64,000 nucleotides of DNA from Longispora sp040681875. Lineage in GTDB: Bacteria; Actinomycetota; Actinomycetes; Mycobacteriales; Micromonosporaceae. The first letter of the stretch is position 1. Each line of letters starts with the position of its first letter. The notes beneath the pieces were generated by a model, which saw only the letters and a list, made by a program, of their open reading frames with translations, was not told the DNA's origin and did not search any database. This document shows, piece by piece, positions 7,369-16,184 of the stretch. Both the position numbers and the translations under genes were made by a program. The stretch lies in contig NZ_JBFAZP010000004.1 of NCBI RefSeq assembly GCF_040681875.1, positions 434,001 through 498,000 of the forward strand. Direction: 5' to 3'.

Positions 7369-10300
7369 TCACCTGAACTTGTAGTCGTCGACCTGGCCTG
7401 TGACCGTGTTTCTCACATAGTGAATCTCGACGCCATTGACGTTCTGAGCCATCTTCACCCAACCATCTTGCGCCATCCATCGCGGGTCAGTCATCGTAAC
7501 GCCCCGAAGCTGCTTACCCGCCGCTGGATTCGACATCGCGGATTCCATGCCCAACTGCTCTTTTAGGGTATGCGGAACTGTGTGTCCAGTTGAACCGCGA
7601 CCAAGCGGTTTGAGATCAGTTGCAACGCCACTGGAATCAACCTCAAAGCGAGCCTTACCGCCAGAACCACAGTTGTGCACGAGGACTGGCGATTTCCCTA
7701 CTATCACGTAGTAGGTGTGGATGTCTGCGACGGTGAGGTCGCGCATCTGCTGGGAGCCCGTGAAGTTGTCGACCGCTGCGACGCGTTGGGCTGGCGCTTC
7801 GTCGAGGGTGAGGAGCTGGTGGCCGGGGATGAGCTGTGCGGCATCCACCCAGCGGCCGTCCGTCGCGTCCCAGAACGGGTGGTGCTGGGTGGTGTGCAGT
7901 GTGCTGCTGATTCCGTCGGCGGCGGTGACGGTGACATCGGTGAGGTCGGTGTCCTGGTTGATGTGCAGGTTCGTGACCGGCTTGGCAAGGGTCTGGCCGG
8001 CCTCCGGGTCTGTCGTCGTGACCTCGTCGCCGACTTCGATGTCCTCGATGGCCTTGTGGCTGCCGTCGGCCATGACGACGAGCGTCGCCGGGGAGAAGCT
8101 GTGGACCGAGCAGACCTTGGGCGCGCGACCTGTCTTGATCGCTCTGCCAAGCCCGTCGGTGGCGACAGCTAGCGCTGCGTTGAGGCCGAGTTCAGTGCTG
8201 CCTGCGACAGCGGTTTCCACATCGCCGGCAGCGAGCGCGTTAGCGGTCTCGACTTGCAACTTGACGTTTTCCCATATACCTAGGCCAATACTGGCACTGA
8301 CTTCCATGTTGACCATGAACAGGTTTGCGTATGGGTCCCAGATGTCCATTTCGCCGCTGGTGATGCCCTGGTAGCTCTGCACAAACCAGTTGCCGTAGGC
8401 CGTGGCGGTTTGTTTCACGCCACCGACGATGCCGTTACCGAAGTTCTTCGCACCGGTCTTGACGCCGCTCTTGAACTGATTCCAGAGGCTCTTCTTGTTG
8501 GTTTGGGGTGCCGTGGGCTTGTCGTAGCAGTCGTCGCGTTGGACGCAGCCCTGGCCGGGGTCGTCGCCCTCCTGGCCGGCTTCCGGGTTGCGGAACAGCC
8601 CGGTCGGGTCGCTGCTGGTGGCGGGGGCATTGTTCGCGTAGGCGTAGCCGTTCCAGCTCTGTGGGTCGGCGCCGTCGAAGACCGGGTCGATGGAGATGAA
8701 CCGTCCGGTGGTGGCGTTGTAGTCGCGGGCTCCGATGTGCAGGAGTCCTGTGTCGGGGTCTTTGACGCCGTTGACGAAGCCGCGTTGGGTGGGCCAGGCG
8801 ACGGCTGTGCCCCGGGGGCCGCCGTAGGGGTCGGTGCGGCGGCGGGTGACGGTGAGGTCGGTGGCTTTGATGCTGGTCTGGCTGGTGCCGTGGTGGTCGG
8901 CGATCATCCAGACCAGGCCGCCGTCGGTGGTGCGTACCGCGCCCGGGTAGGTCCGGGTCACTGTCGGGGACGACACGGGCGTGTTGGCGTGCATCTCGGT
9001 GGTGCCGAGGTAGGTGGTGGTGCCGGTGGAGTCTTTGCGCAGGACGCGGTTGCCGTCGGCGTCGTAGACGAAGTCGGTGGTCGCGCCGCCGCTGATGGCG
9101 ACCTTGGACAGTTTGCCGAGGACGTTCCAGGTGTAGGTGGCGTTGTTGTGGGTGGTGGTGTTGCCGGTGCTGTCGTAGGTGAACGTGTCGGTCGTGGTGG
9201 CGGGCGAGCTGCCGACCTTGGTGTCGACCTTGGTCAGGGAGTGTGCCTTGGGCTGGCCGGCGCCCGGGGTGGTGTAGGTGCGCTCGGTGTCGGTGCCCAG
9301 GCCTCCGCCGGGTGCGGCGTGCTTGAGTTCCTTGTACCGGTTGCCGGCGGTGTCGAACTGGTAACTGGTCCAGTACGGGTCGGCGCCGCCGAGTACCCCT
9401 GTTGAGGGGGTCGACTGGCAGGTGGTGGCCGCCGTGGTCCAGGACTGGGTCATGCGGCGCAGGCCGTCGTACCCGAAGCACTGGTTGGAGATCGTGGCGG
9501 GGCCCTTGGTCTCGTTGATGCCCAGGACGTTGCCGGCCAGGTCGTAGGCGTAGTTCTCGGTGTACTGCTCTTCCCACCCGCCCGGCGCGGACACCTTCTC
9601 GGTGTCGACCCGGGAGGCGGCCATGCGACCGGTCACAGCCTGACGCGGAGTCGACACCATGACCCGCTTGTCACCCTTGCCGTGGACGGACTGCAGGACG
9701 GCGCCGTCGTAGTCGTAGGTGACGCTTGCCAAGTACGTGTCGAGCGGGCTCGTGATCGAGGTCTGCTGGCCCGCCGTGTTGTAGGCGTAGGTCAGCGTCT
9801 CCGCCGCCATCGTCCCGGCCGCCGGGTAGGTCACCGTTTCCGGGGCGCCGTTGGCCTTGTAGGTGAAGGTGGTCGTGTAGACGCCCTTCAGCGTGGTGCC
9901 CACCGAATCGGGGATCGTGACCGAGGTGCCCAGCGGTCGGTAGCCGCTGTCGTAGGCGGTCACCGCCGTCGTGTACAACTCGGAGCCGACGTGCCGCGAG
10001 GAGGAGGTCAGCTGTCCCTTCGCCAGGGTGTCGTACACCCAGGACGCCAGCTGCGTGCCACCGATGTTGTCGATATACGTCCCGGTCCTGCGACCCATGC
10101 CGTCGTACTTCACAGCGACCTTGCGTGACTCCGCGTCGACGGTGTGTTCGAGCTGCCCGTCGTCGTAGTACTTCATGGTCGTGATGCCGTTGTCCGGGTC
10201 GATCTTCCGCTTCACCTGGCCGCGGATGTCGTACTCCGTGGTCCAGGTGCTGCCGGCCGTGGTGGCGGTGAGCTGGCGGCCGAGCCGGTCGTAACCGTAT

Positions 10301-13300
10301 GTGGTGTCCTGGAACGAGCCCGACGGGGCAGACCCCAGGTACTGGCGCAGAGTGGTCGTCCTGCCATCAACGTCGCTGAAGGTCGTGGTCGCGGTGCCGC
10401 CGGTCGGCGGGGTCACGGTGACGCTGTCGCCGTCGTAGGCCGTCGTGACCTGCGAGTGCTTGACGCCCACACCCCACAGTTCGTCGGTGGTCTGGCGGCC
10501 CATGTCGTCGTAGGTGGGCCGGTGCTGGACAGCGGCCTGACTGTCGGTGACCGCCTGTAGCACCCCGGACGGCGCGCCGGTGATCCCGAGCTGCGAGGTC
10601 TTCGCGGTACGGCCGGCCGTGTCGTAGGTGACGTCGGTGACGTTGCGGCCACCGTTCTGGGTGACCGACTGGCTCTGCCTGGGCCGGAACCGGGAGTCGA
10701 GGATGTCGTAGGACACGATGCGGTCGTCGTTGTCCGGCCCCAGCGCGGATGTCGTGATGAGCGGTAGCGCCGTCTTGGAGATGGAGTAGCTGTAGTTGAC
10801 GTTCGCGCTGTGTATGCCCCTGACCCGGCCCGGACGCCACACCGAGACCACCCGGCCCAGGGCGTCGTAGTAGGCCTCTGTCGTCTTCCCGTTCGGGTCC
10901 ACCTTCCTGATCGGCAGCCCGGTGTGCGGGTTGATCGTCGTCGTGGTCGCGAACCCCACACCGGTGCCCGAGGGCGGCGGTGTGGTCGTCACGACCTGGG
11001 TCGTCGCCCCGGCGGCCGCGGGGGTGTAGGCGGTGGTCGCCGACCGACCCCGCGCGTCCGTCGCCTTCACGACCCGGCCAAGAGTGTCGTACTCGGTGAG
11101 GCCGACCGTGGCGTATCCGGGCGCGTTCGCCGACAGGAGCTTCGTCCGGGTCGGCTGCCCCTTGGTCGGGGCGGTGGCCAGGCCGGTCACGTCGGCGGCG
11201 CCGTCGTAGTAGGTCTGGGATCCGTTGAGCGGTTGTGCTCCGTTGGGGATGGTGCCGCCGGGGCAGGCGAACGTCTCGGTCTGGGAGACGGTGGACATGA
11301 TGTGGGCGGTGAGGTTGCGGTTGTACGTGAGCTTCGCGCACACGTCATCGTCCGTCGTGGCGTGGTCGCCCTTGTCGAACTCGATGCTCGGGAACCGCTC
11401 CGCGTCGTAGGTGGTGTCCTTGCTGGAGACCCGCCACGTGGAGCTCCGGTGGACCCGGTTGCGGGTCCGGGTGGACGATTCGAGGATGGCCGAGGCGATC
11501 CGCGGGATCTCGCCGGTGATCTGGACGGCGAGGACCGCGCCCTGCAGGTCGTGGATGGTGAAGTGGTCGGGGAAGCCGTTGTCGAGGGCGTACTCCTCCC
11601 ACAGCTGGCCGCGCAGGTTCTCCCAGTCAGGGCTGTTGGTGCTCTCGGAGTTCCACACGTTCATGCCCCGAGTGCCCCAGCCGGCGTCGGTGCGGTCGCC
11701 GTGCAGGCCCCGGTAGTACCGGCGGACTGTGGTCTGTGGTTGTTGACCCGCGACGCCGTGGGTCGTGACGACCTGGGAGTAGCCTCGCCAGTCAGACCAG
11801 GAGCGTTGCGGCAGCGGGGTCATGAAGCCGTTGTTGTGCGCCCACAGCACGTTGCTGCCCGACGCCGGCACGGAGTTCTCGTTGCTGTAGGCGTAGGACC
11901 AGGTCTCCACCGGGCTCACACCCAACGAGTCGGTCACCGTGACCTGAGTGGCGACGTACTTCTGCCACCACGCCCAACCGGCCGGCGAGCCGATCGGTTT
12001 CCAGTACTGCGGGAAGCAGCGTTTGGTGTTCATGTCCGGGTCCGGCATCGGGGAGGCGGCGGCGCAGTCCTCGCCCGAGTAGGTCACGGTGGTCACCGCG
12101 CCGGTCTCCGAGGAGATCCGGTCGACCCGGTAGTGCACCATCGGCAGAGAACCGGTCGACACGTTGTGGTCGGCGCGGTTGTTCTTCTGGATGCCGTAGA
12201 AGTTGACCGGGGGCGTCGCCAGGCCCGTGCCGTCGGAGTCGTAGCCGGTGTGGGTGACCGACTCCAGCCACAGCGATGGCGAGCTGTTGTCGGAGACGGT
12301 CGGGAACGATGACGGGAAGTCGTACCGGTCGAGTTTCTTGTAGGTCGACGAGGCCGGGTCATAGACCTTGGTCTCCATGGCCGAGATCTTGTTCAGGATC
12401 CAGAACGTCGGCGACTGCACGGACGGGCACGAGGTCCACGACACGTCGCAGAACTGGTCCCACGGCACGTCCGGGAAGTTCGGCTGGTCGTTCCAGGCAC
12501 AGCTCGAACCGGGCTTGCACCGCCACAGGGTCGGGAACTCGATCCGGTACGGGGCCGGCCCGGCACCCTCGGAACCCGCTCTGGTGCCGTACTCGATGTG
12601 GTGCAACAACGCGCCCCGGTGGAACGTCGCCGTGCTCTGGTTGTTCCAGATCCCGTATTTCTGGGTCTCCTGGGTGTAGAAGTACGACATCGAGTTACCG
12701 GCCGGGTCGATGACGTAGTCGAGGTTCCACTTGTAGTTCTGCCAGCACGTGGAGGCCTTGATGTCGGGGCTGGTGTAGCAGGGCTCACCCGGGTGGTTGC
12801 CGATGACCGGCACCGACTGCTCCGAGCTTGTGCCCGCGTCCCCCGCGAACCGCACCCGGCGCCCGAAGAAGTACTGCGTCCCGTCAGCCGTCGTCACCTT
12901 CCACTGACCACCGTTGAACATCGACCCGGTGTAGTCGTTGAGGTGCTCGATCTTCCAGCCCGGGTCCCCGTCCACGTGCCACAGGTCCGAGCCGGACTCC
13001 TTGACCAGCGCGCCCGACTTCCCACCGAACGACATCGTGTAGTACTCGCCGCTGAAACACAGGTCCCCGGTCGCCGTGCCATCGTCGGCACACGACACGA
13101 ACGAACGCTCCACATGCCCAGTGCTCAGGTCCCAACCCGCACCGATCGGCGAACCCTGCGCCGACGTCGCGTTCGTCATCCCGTCGATCGCCGCCGAGGA
13201 ATACGACAGACTCAACCCCGGCTGCGGACCCGCCGGCGCCTGCGGCGTCTTCAATGGGTACGACCACGAGAACCCACCCCCGGAGTCACCAGCCGTCCAC

Positions 13301-14130
13301 GAGGACGACTCCCCCAACGCCGACTTCGAGAAGTCCCCGGCCGGCCCGCCCGGCGCCGACGCCAACGCGAACACCGGAGCCGAAGCCCCGACACTGGCAG
13401 GAGCGGCCATCGAACGCGCCCGCGGCTCCGCCGCGTCCACCGGAGCCGCGTCAACATCCGCCGACACCGTCCTCGACACGGCGTTGTTGGTCGCCCCCAC
13501 CACCGGCGTCTGCGTCTGGCACTCCCGGCGCTCCGGCGTCACCAGCACACAAGCCGGCAACTCGACCAGAACCAACCGCGAACCGTAGTTCCCGCCAAAC
13601 GCCTCCGAGAACCCCGAATAGTCCAACTCGACCCGAACCCGGCCCGGCGTAGTACCCCCATCGGCACGCGTCACCCGCAGGCCCGTGCCACTCGACACCA
13701 CCTGCGAGACCTTGCTCCGGTCCACGATCTCCGCCAGCACCTGCGACGGCGCGGTCGCCGCAGCCGACCGCAGACCCTTCTCATCGTCAGCGGGCGCCGC
13801 CGCCGCGGACGCGGAAGCCGCCGTACCGAGTCGCACCGGCAGGGACCCGGCCTTCACGAGGCCAGCCGGGGCGGTCTTCCGCAGCGAAGAGGCCGAGCCC
13901 AGCTCCACGACCGCCGAACCCGGCACCGGCCAGGTCACGGGCGTGTCCCCGGTCGCATACGTCATCGGCGCACCCGGAGCCACCGGCTTCAACGGGAACG
14001 GCGACGACGGCGCCAACGACACATCCGGCGCGCCAGCACCCGTCCCGGGGGCCGCCAACACGGGCACCCCCGACAGCAAACTGCCGACCAACACTGTGGA
14101 CAAGACAGCCACAAGCGACAAACGCCGCAC
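7369..14130 (-). CDS. Secreted RHS/YD-repeat polymorphic toxin with Hint domain
   Basis: A 2253-residue polymorphic toxin. It starts at a GTG with GGGGG upstream; the signal peptide (residues 1-27) ends near VPVLAAPG. About residues 280-1800 form the YD-repeat shell, with many copies of the type YDxxGR and a SpvB-like region near the front. The shell closes with the RHS core LHIGARDYNATTGRFISIDP at about 1795. A Hint (intein-like) domain follows, from CSVHSFSP (about 2006) to LVHNC (about 2150), able in principle to release the C-terminus by autoproteolysis. The last 100 residues are the toxin, ending GVEIHYVRNTVTGQVDDYKF; this tip resembles small RNase-like toxins but I cannot name the family. 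A putative immunity gene follows. A paralogous RHS gene lies upstream. Confidence 0.93.
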   Translation of the reverse strand: MRRLSLVAVLSTVLVGSLLSGVPVLAAPGTGAGAPDVSLAPSSPFPLKPVAPGAPMTYATGDTPVTWPVPGSAVVELGSASSLRKTAPAGLVKAGSLPVRLGTAASASAAAAPADDEKGLRSAAATAPSQVLAEIVDRSKVSQVVSSGTGLRVTRADGGTTPGRVRVELDYSGFSEAFGGNYGSRLVLVELPACVLVTPERRECQTQTPVVGATNNAVSRTVSADVDAAPVDAAEPRARSMAAPASVGASAPVFALASAPGGPAGDFSKSALGESSSWTAGDSGGGFSWSYPLKTPQAPAGPQPGLSLSYSSAAIDGMTNATSAQGSPIGAGWDLSTGHVERSFVSCADDGTATGDLCFSGEYYTMSFGGKSGALVKESGSDLWHVDGDPGWKIEHLNDYTGSMFNGGQWKVTTADGTQYFFGRRVRFAGDAGTSSEQSVPVIGNHPGEPCYTSPDIKASTCWQNYKWNLDYVIDPAGNSMSYFYTQETQKYGIWNNQSTATFHRGALLHHIEYGTRAGSEGAGPAPYRIEFPTLWRCKPGSSCAWNDQPNFPDVPWDQFCDVSWTSCPSVQSPTFWILNKISAMETKVYDPASSTYKKLDRYDFPSSFPTVSDNSSPSLWLESVTHTGYDSDGTGLATPPVNFYGIQKNNRADHNVSTGSLPMVHYRVDRISSETGAVTTVTYSGEDCAAASPMPDPDMNTKRCFPQYWKPIGSPAGWAWWQKYVATQVTVTDSLGVSPVETWSYAYSNENSVPASGSNVLWAHNNGFMTPLPQRSWSDWRGYSQVVTTHGVAGQQPQTTVRRYYRGLHGDRTDAGWGTRGMNVWNSESTNSPDWENLRGQLWEEYALDNGFPDHFTIHDLQGAVLAVQITGEIPRIASAILESSTRTRNRVHRSSTWRVSSKDTTYDAERFPSIEFDKGDHATTDDDVCAKLTYNRNLTAHIMSTVSQTETFACPGGTIPNGAQPLNGSQTYYDGAADVTGLATAPTKGQPTRTKLLSANAPGYATVGLTEYDTLGRVVKATDARGRSATTAYTPAAAGATTQVVTTTPPPSGTGVGFATTTTINPHTGLPIRKVDPNGKTTEAYYDALGRVVSVWRPGRVRGIHSANVNYSYSISKTALPLITTSALGPDNDDRIVSYDILDSRFRPRQSQSVTQNGGRNVTDVTYDTAGRTAKTSQLGITGAPSGVLQAVTDSQAAVQHRPTYDDMGRQTTDELWGVGVKHSQVTTAYDGDSVTVTPPTGGTATTTFSDVDGRTTTLRQYLGSAPSGSFQDTTYGYDRLGRQLTATTAGSTWTTEYDIRGQVKRKIDPDNGITTMKYYDDGQLEHTVDAESRKVAVKYDGMGRRTGTYIDNIGGTQLASWVYDTLAKGQLTSSSRHVGSELYTTAVTAYDSGYRPLGTSVTIPDSVGTTLKGVYTTTFTYKANGAPETVTYPAAGTMAAETLTYAYNTAGQQTSITSPLDTYLASVTYDYDGAVLQSVHGKGDKRVMVSTPRQAVTGRMAASRVDTEKVSAPGGWEEQYTENYAYDLAGNVLGINETKGPATISNQCFGYDGLRRMTQSWTTAATTCQSTPSTGVLGGADPYWTSYQFDTAGNRYKELKHAAPGGGLGTDTERTYTTPGAGQPKAHSLTKVDTKVGSSPATTTDTFTYDSTGNTTTHNNATYTWNVLGKLSKVAISGGATTDFVYDADGNRVLRKDSTGTTTYLGTTEMHANTPVSSPTVTRTYPGAVRTTDGGLVWMIADHHGTSQTSIKATDLTVTRRRTDPYGGPRGTAVAWPTQRGFVNGVKDPDTGLLHIGARDYNATTGRFISIDPVFDGADPQSWNGYAYANNAPATSSDPTGLFRNPEAGQEGDDPGQGCVQRDDCYDKPTAPQTNKKSLWNQFKSGVKTGAKNFGNGIVGGVKQTATAYGNWFVQSYQGITSGEMDIWDPYANLFMVNMEVSASIGLGIWENVKLQVETANALAAGDVETAVAGSTELGLNAALAVATDGLGRAIKTGRAPKVCSVHSFSPATLVVMADGSHKAIEDIEVGDEVTTTDPEAGQTLAKPVTNLHINQDTDLTDVTVTAADGISSTLHTTQHHPFWDATDGRWVDAAQLIPGHQLLTLDEAPAQRVAAVDNFTGSQQMRDLTVADIHTYYVIVGKSPVLVHNCGSGGKARFEVDSSGVATDLKPLGRGSTGHTVPHTLKEQLGMESAMSNPAAGKQLRGVTMTDPRWMAQDGWVKMAQNVNGVEIHYVRNTVTGQVDDYKFR

Positions 14131-14351
14131 GCCGAACCCCCGTAGACATCGAACCCGCGCAACACCAGCGGACAGACCCTACGGAGACCCCGACACCCCG
14201 ACAAGACCCGTCCCGCTTCGACCGAGATGACTTGCGATGTAGGTCACAGACGAAATGCACATAGACCGTGGCCAATTATGACTGATCTCAGTCAGTCATA
14301 AGATTCTGCCTACGGCGCGACTGGGCCGCCAGCAGTGGCACGCGTTCCGAC

Positions 14352-14996
14352 TCAGGCCCTCGCCAGCTGATCCCTCACCCGGGGCGCCATCAGGAGCAGC
14401 CCAGCCTTGGCCCTGGCCGCCTCGACATGCTGATAGCCGAACGCCGCGACCAGCGTGTACCCGGGCAGGTCCTGCGCGACATACAGGACACACTCGGTGG
14501 ACTCACCGTCTCCCCGCAAGTTCGGGCCGTTGACGCAGTACGCGACCGCCCCGGTGCCGGCGTCCAACATCTCCAGCCCATCCCGGACGCCACAGTCCCT
14601 CGCCTTGCTTTCGACCCGCTGCAACAGATTCGCGGCCTTCACATTGGTCTGCACAGCACCAGTGCTGACAGCGCCATAGTCCCCGACAGCCCAAACATTC
14701 TTGTCCGTGTCCCAGGCTCGAATGTGCGCGGCCTGGGGCAACTCCGAGTGAGACGCCTCGATCCCACACCCGGGAATCAGGACCGCCACCGGTTGATCGA
14801 CCTCCGGCGCGCCCGTCAACCCCAACGGGGCCAGCGCATCGACCGGCAGAGTGATCCGCTTCGCGACCGCCAAGGCGTCAGCCTCGGACAACACCCCGGC
14901 CGGGGTCCTCCCCACGGAAGCCGGCACCGCCTCGGGGCCACAGGCGGCCAGCCCGAGGACGGCGACCAACACGAGACCGATCCGACCGGCGACCAC
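14352..14996 (-). CDS. Lipoprotein of unknown function, downstream of second RHS gene
   Basis: A 214-residue lipoprotein. The GTG at 14996 is chosen because GGGGAG lies four bases upstream and it leaves a normal signal peptide with lipobox VLGLAAC (cysteine near residue 17); a longer frame to 15152 would add an arginine/proline-rich stretch with no sense. The mature part has a mixed alpha/beta composition with four cysteines in two separated pairs (IPGCGIE, RDCGVRD, VAYCVNG, STECVLY), probably disulfides. It resembles the DUF3558-type actinobacterial lipoproteins only loosely. It is the second of two lipoprotein genes behind an RHS toxin; protection against the extracellular toxin is possible but not shown. 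Confidence 0.75.
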   Translation of the reverse strand: MVAGRIGLVLVAVLGLAACGPEAVPASVGRTPAGVLSEADALAVAKRITLPVDALAPLGLTGAPEVDQPVAVLIPGCGIEASHSELPQAAHIRAWDTDKNVWAVGDYGAVSTGAVQTNVKAANLLQRVESKARDCGVRDGLEMLDAGTGAVAYCVNGPNLRGDGESTECVLYVAQDLPGYTLVAAFGYQHVEAARAKAGLLLMAPRVRDQLARA

Positions 14997-15192
14997 AGGA
15001 CTCCCCACAAAGATCAACAGAATCCGCAGGGTACTGCGCCCGCCCGACCCGAACCTCCCCAGGGGCTGGCCATCGGGCGACCACAAGCCGCGGGGCGGGC
15101 TCGAACCAGGGCGCAGCAAGGGAGTAGGACAGCAGCGACGCCGCGACGCCATTGCCAGCTCCGTTCACCCTGGAGTGCGGATTGCCGCCAGG

Positions 15193-16170
15193 CTATGCCA
15201 GGCTCTCGAACACCACCTTGGCCGAACCGGTCACCAGAGCCACGCGACCGCCGTCCGGCGAGATCGCCACGTAGCCGGCCGCCATTTTCCGCAGCAGACG
15301 AAGGTCCCCCGTTGCGAGGTTGACCTCCCACACCCCGTGCACGTTCGCATGAGTAGCCGACAAAAGTACCCGTTTGCCATCGTTGAAGGCCTGAAGCCCG
15401 TCGACGTCGCTCAGCTTGTCGACGACGACTCTCGCCGTGGCCGACTCCGGCCCGGCATCCGAGAGCTGCAGCTCCCATTGCCTGGTCTCCGCCCCCTCGG
15501 AGGCGTCGCGGATCGGTGCCGCCGCGACGAACAGGAACTGCCTGTTCCCGACGACAGCGGCCGGGCCGACGTCGCCATAGCGGTCACAGTCCGCCGCCGT
15601 GTTGGCCTTGGACGCCTCAGGCCGCCAGGAGAAGCCGTGCACATCGACGGTCAGCGACAGATCACGGAGGCCGCGCTCGTCGCGCCAGGCGGGCACCTGG
15701 CACTCGCCCAGCCAGAAGTAGCCTCCGGCCAGATCTGGCATCCACACGGACTCCCAGGCCACGGCCGGCACGGGAGCGAGAACCGTCAGGTCCCGCGATC
15801 CGAGGTCCATGGCCACGTTCTCCGACTGGCCGTCCTCGCACCACGCCAGCAGGCCCAGGCGCCCGTCGGGGAGGGCCGACAGGTCTGTCCATCGGCCCCC
15901 ACCGCACGACGCGTCCTTCGTACCCGTCGAGACCTTTTCAACGGACGCGCCCTCCCGCACCCTCCACAGGGTGCTCCGGACATCGGTCTCGGCCCCGGTG
16001 GGATGGCGCAGGAAGTAGACCCAACCGTCCGGCATCCACACCGGGGACCAGGCCCTCAGATCAGGATCATCGGGCGACCCACCTCGCAGCAGCCCGCAGC
16101 CGCCCAGCAGGGCTGCCAGCAGGATCCCGATGGCCATCACTGCTCCGCAGGCGCGAGAGATCGGCGCCAT
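15193..16170 (-). CDS. Beta-propeller-like lipoprotein directly behind second RHS gene
   Basis: A 325-residue lipoprotein whose ATG lies 14 bases after the stop of the second RHS gene, so the two form an operon. The signal peptide ends LLAALLGGC. The rest reads as blades of a TolB/WD40-like propeller (WSPVWMPDGWVYFLRHP, WTDLSALPDGRLGLLAW, GYVAISPDGGRVALVTG), with cysteines in four places. It could be the surface immunity partner of the toxin, a scaffold for it, or an unrelated propeller. The family is not recognised beyond the fold. Confidence 0.8.
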   Translation of the reverse strand: MAPISRACGAVMAIGILLAALLGGCGLLRGGSPDDPDLRAWSPVWMPDGWVYFLRHPTGAETDVRSTLWRVREGASVEKVSTGTKDASCGGGRWTDLSALPDGRLGLLAWCEDGQSENVAMDLGSRDLTVLAPVPAVAWESVWMPDLAGGYFWLGECQVPAWRDERGLRDLSLTVDVHGFSWRPEASKANTAADCDRYGDVGPAAVVGNRQFLFVAAAPIRDASEGAETRQWELQLSDAGPESATARVVVDKLSDVDGLQAFNDGKRVLLSATHANVHGVWEVNLATGDLRLLRKMAAGYVAISPDGGRVALVTGSAKVVFESLA

Positions 16171-16184
16171 CAGTCCTACTTTCC

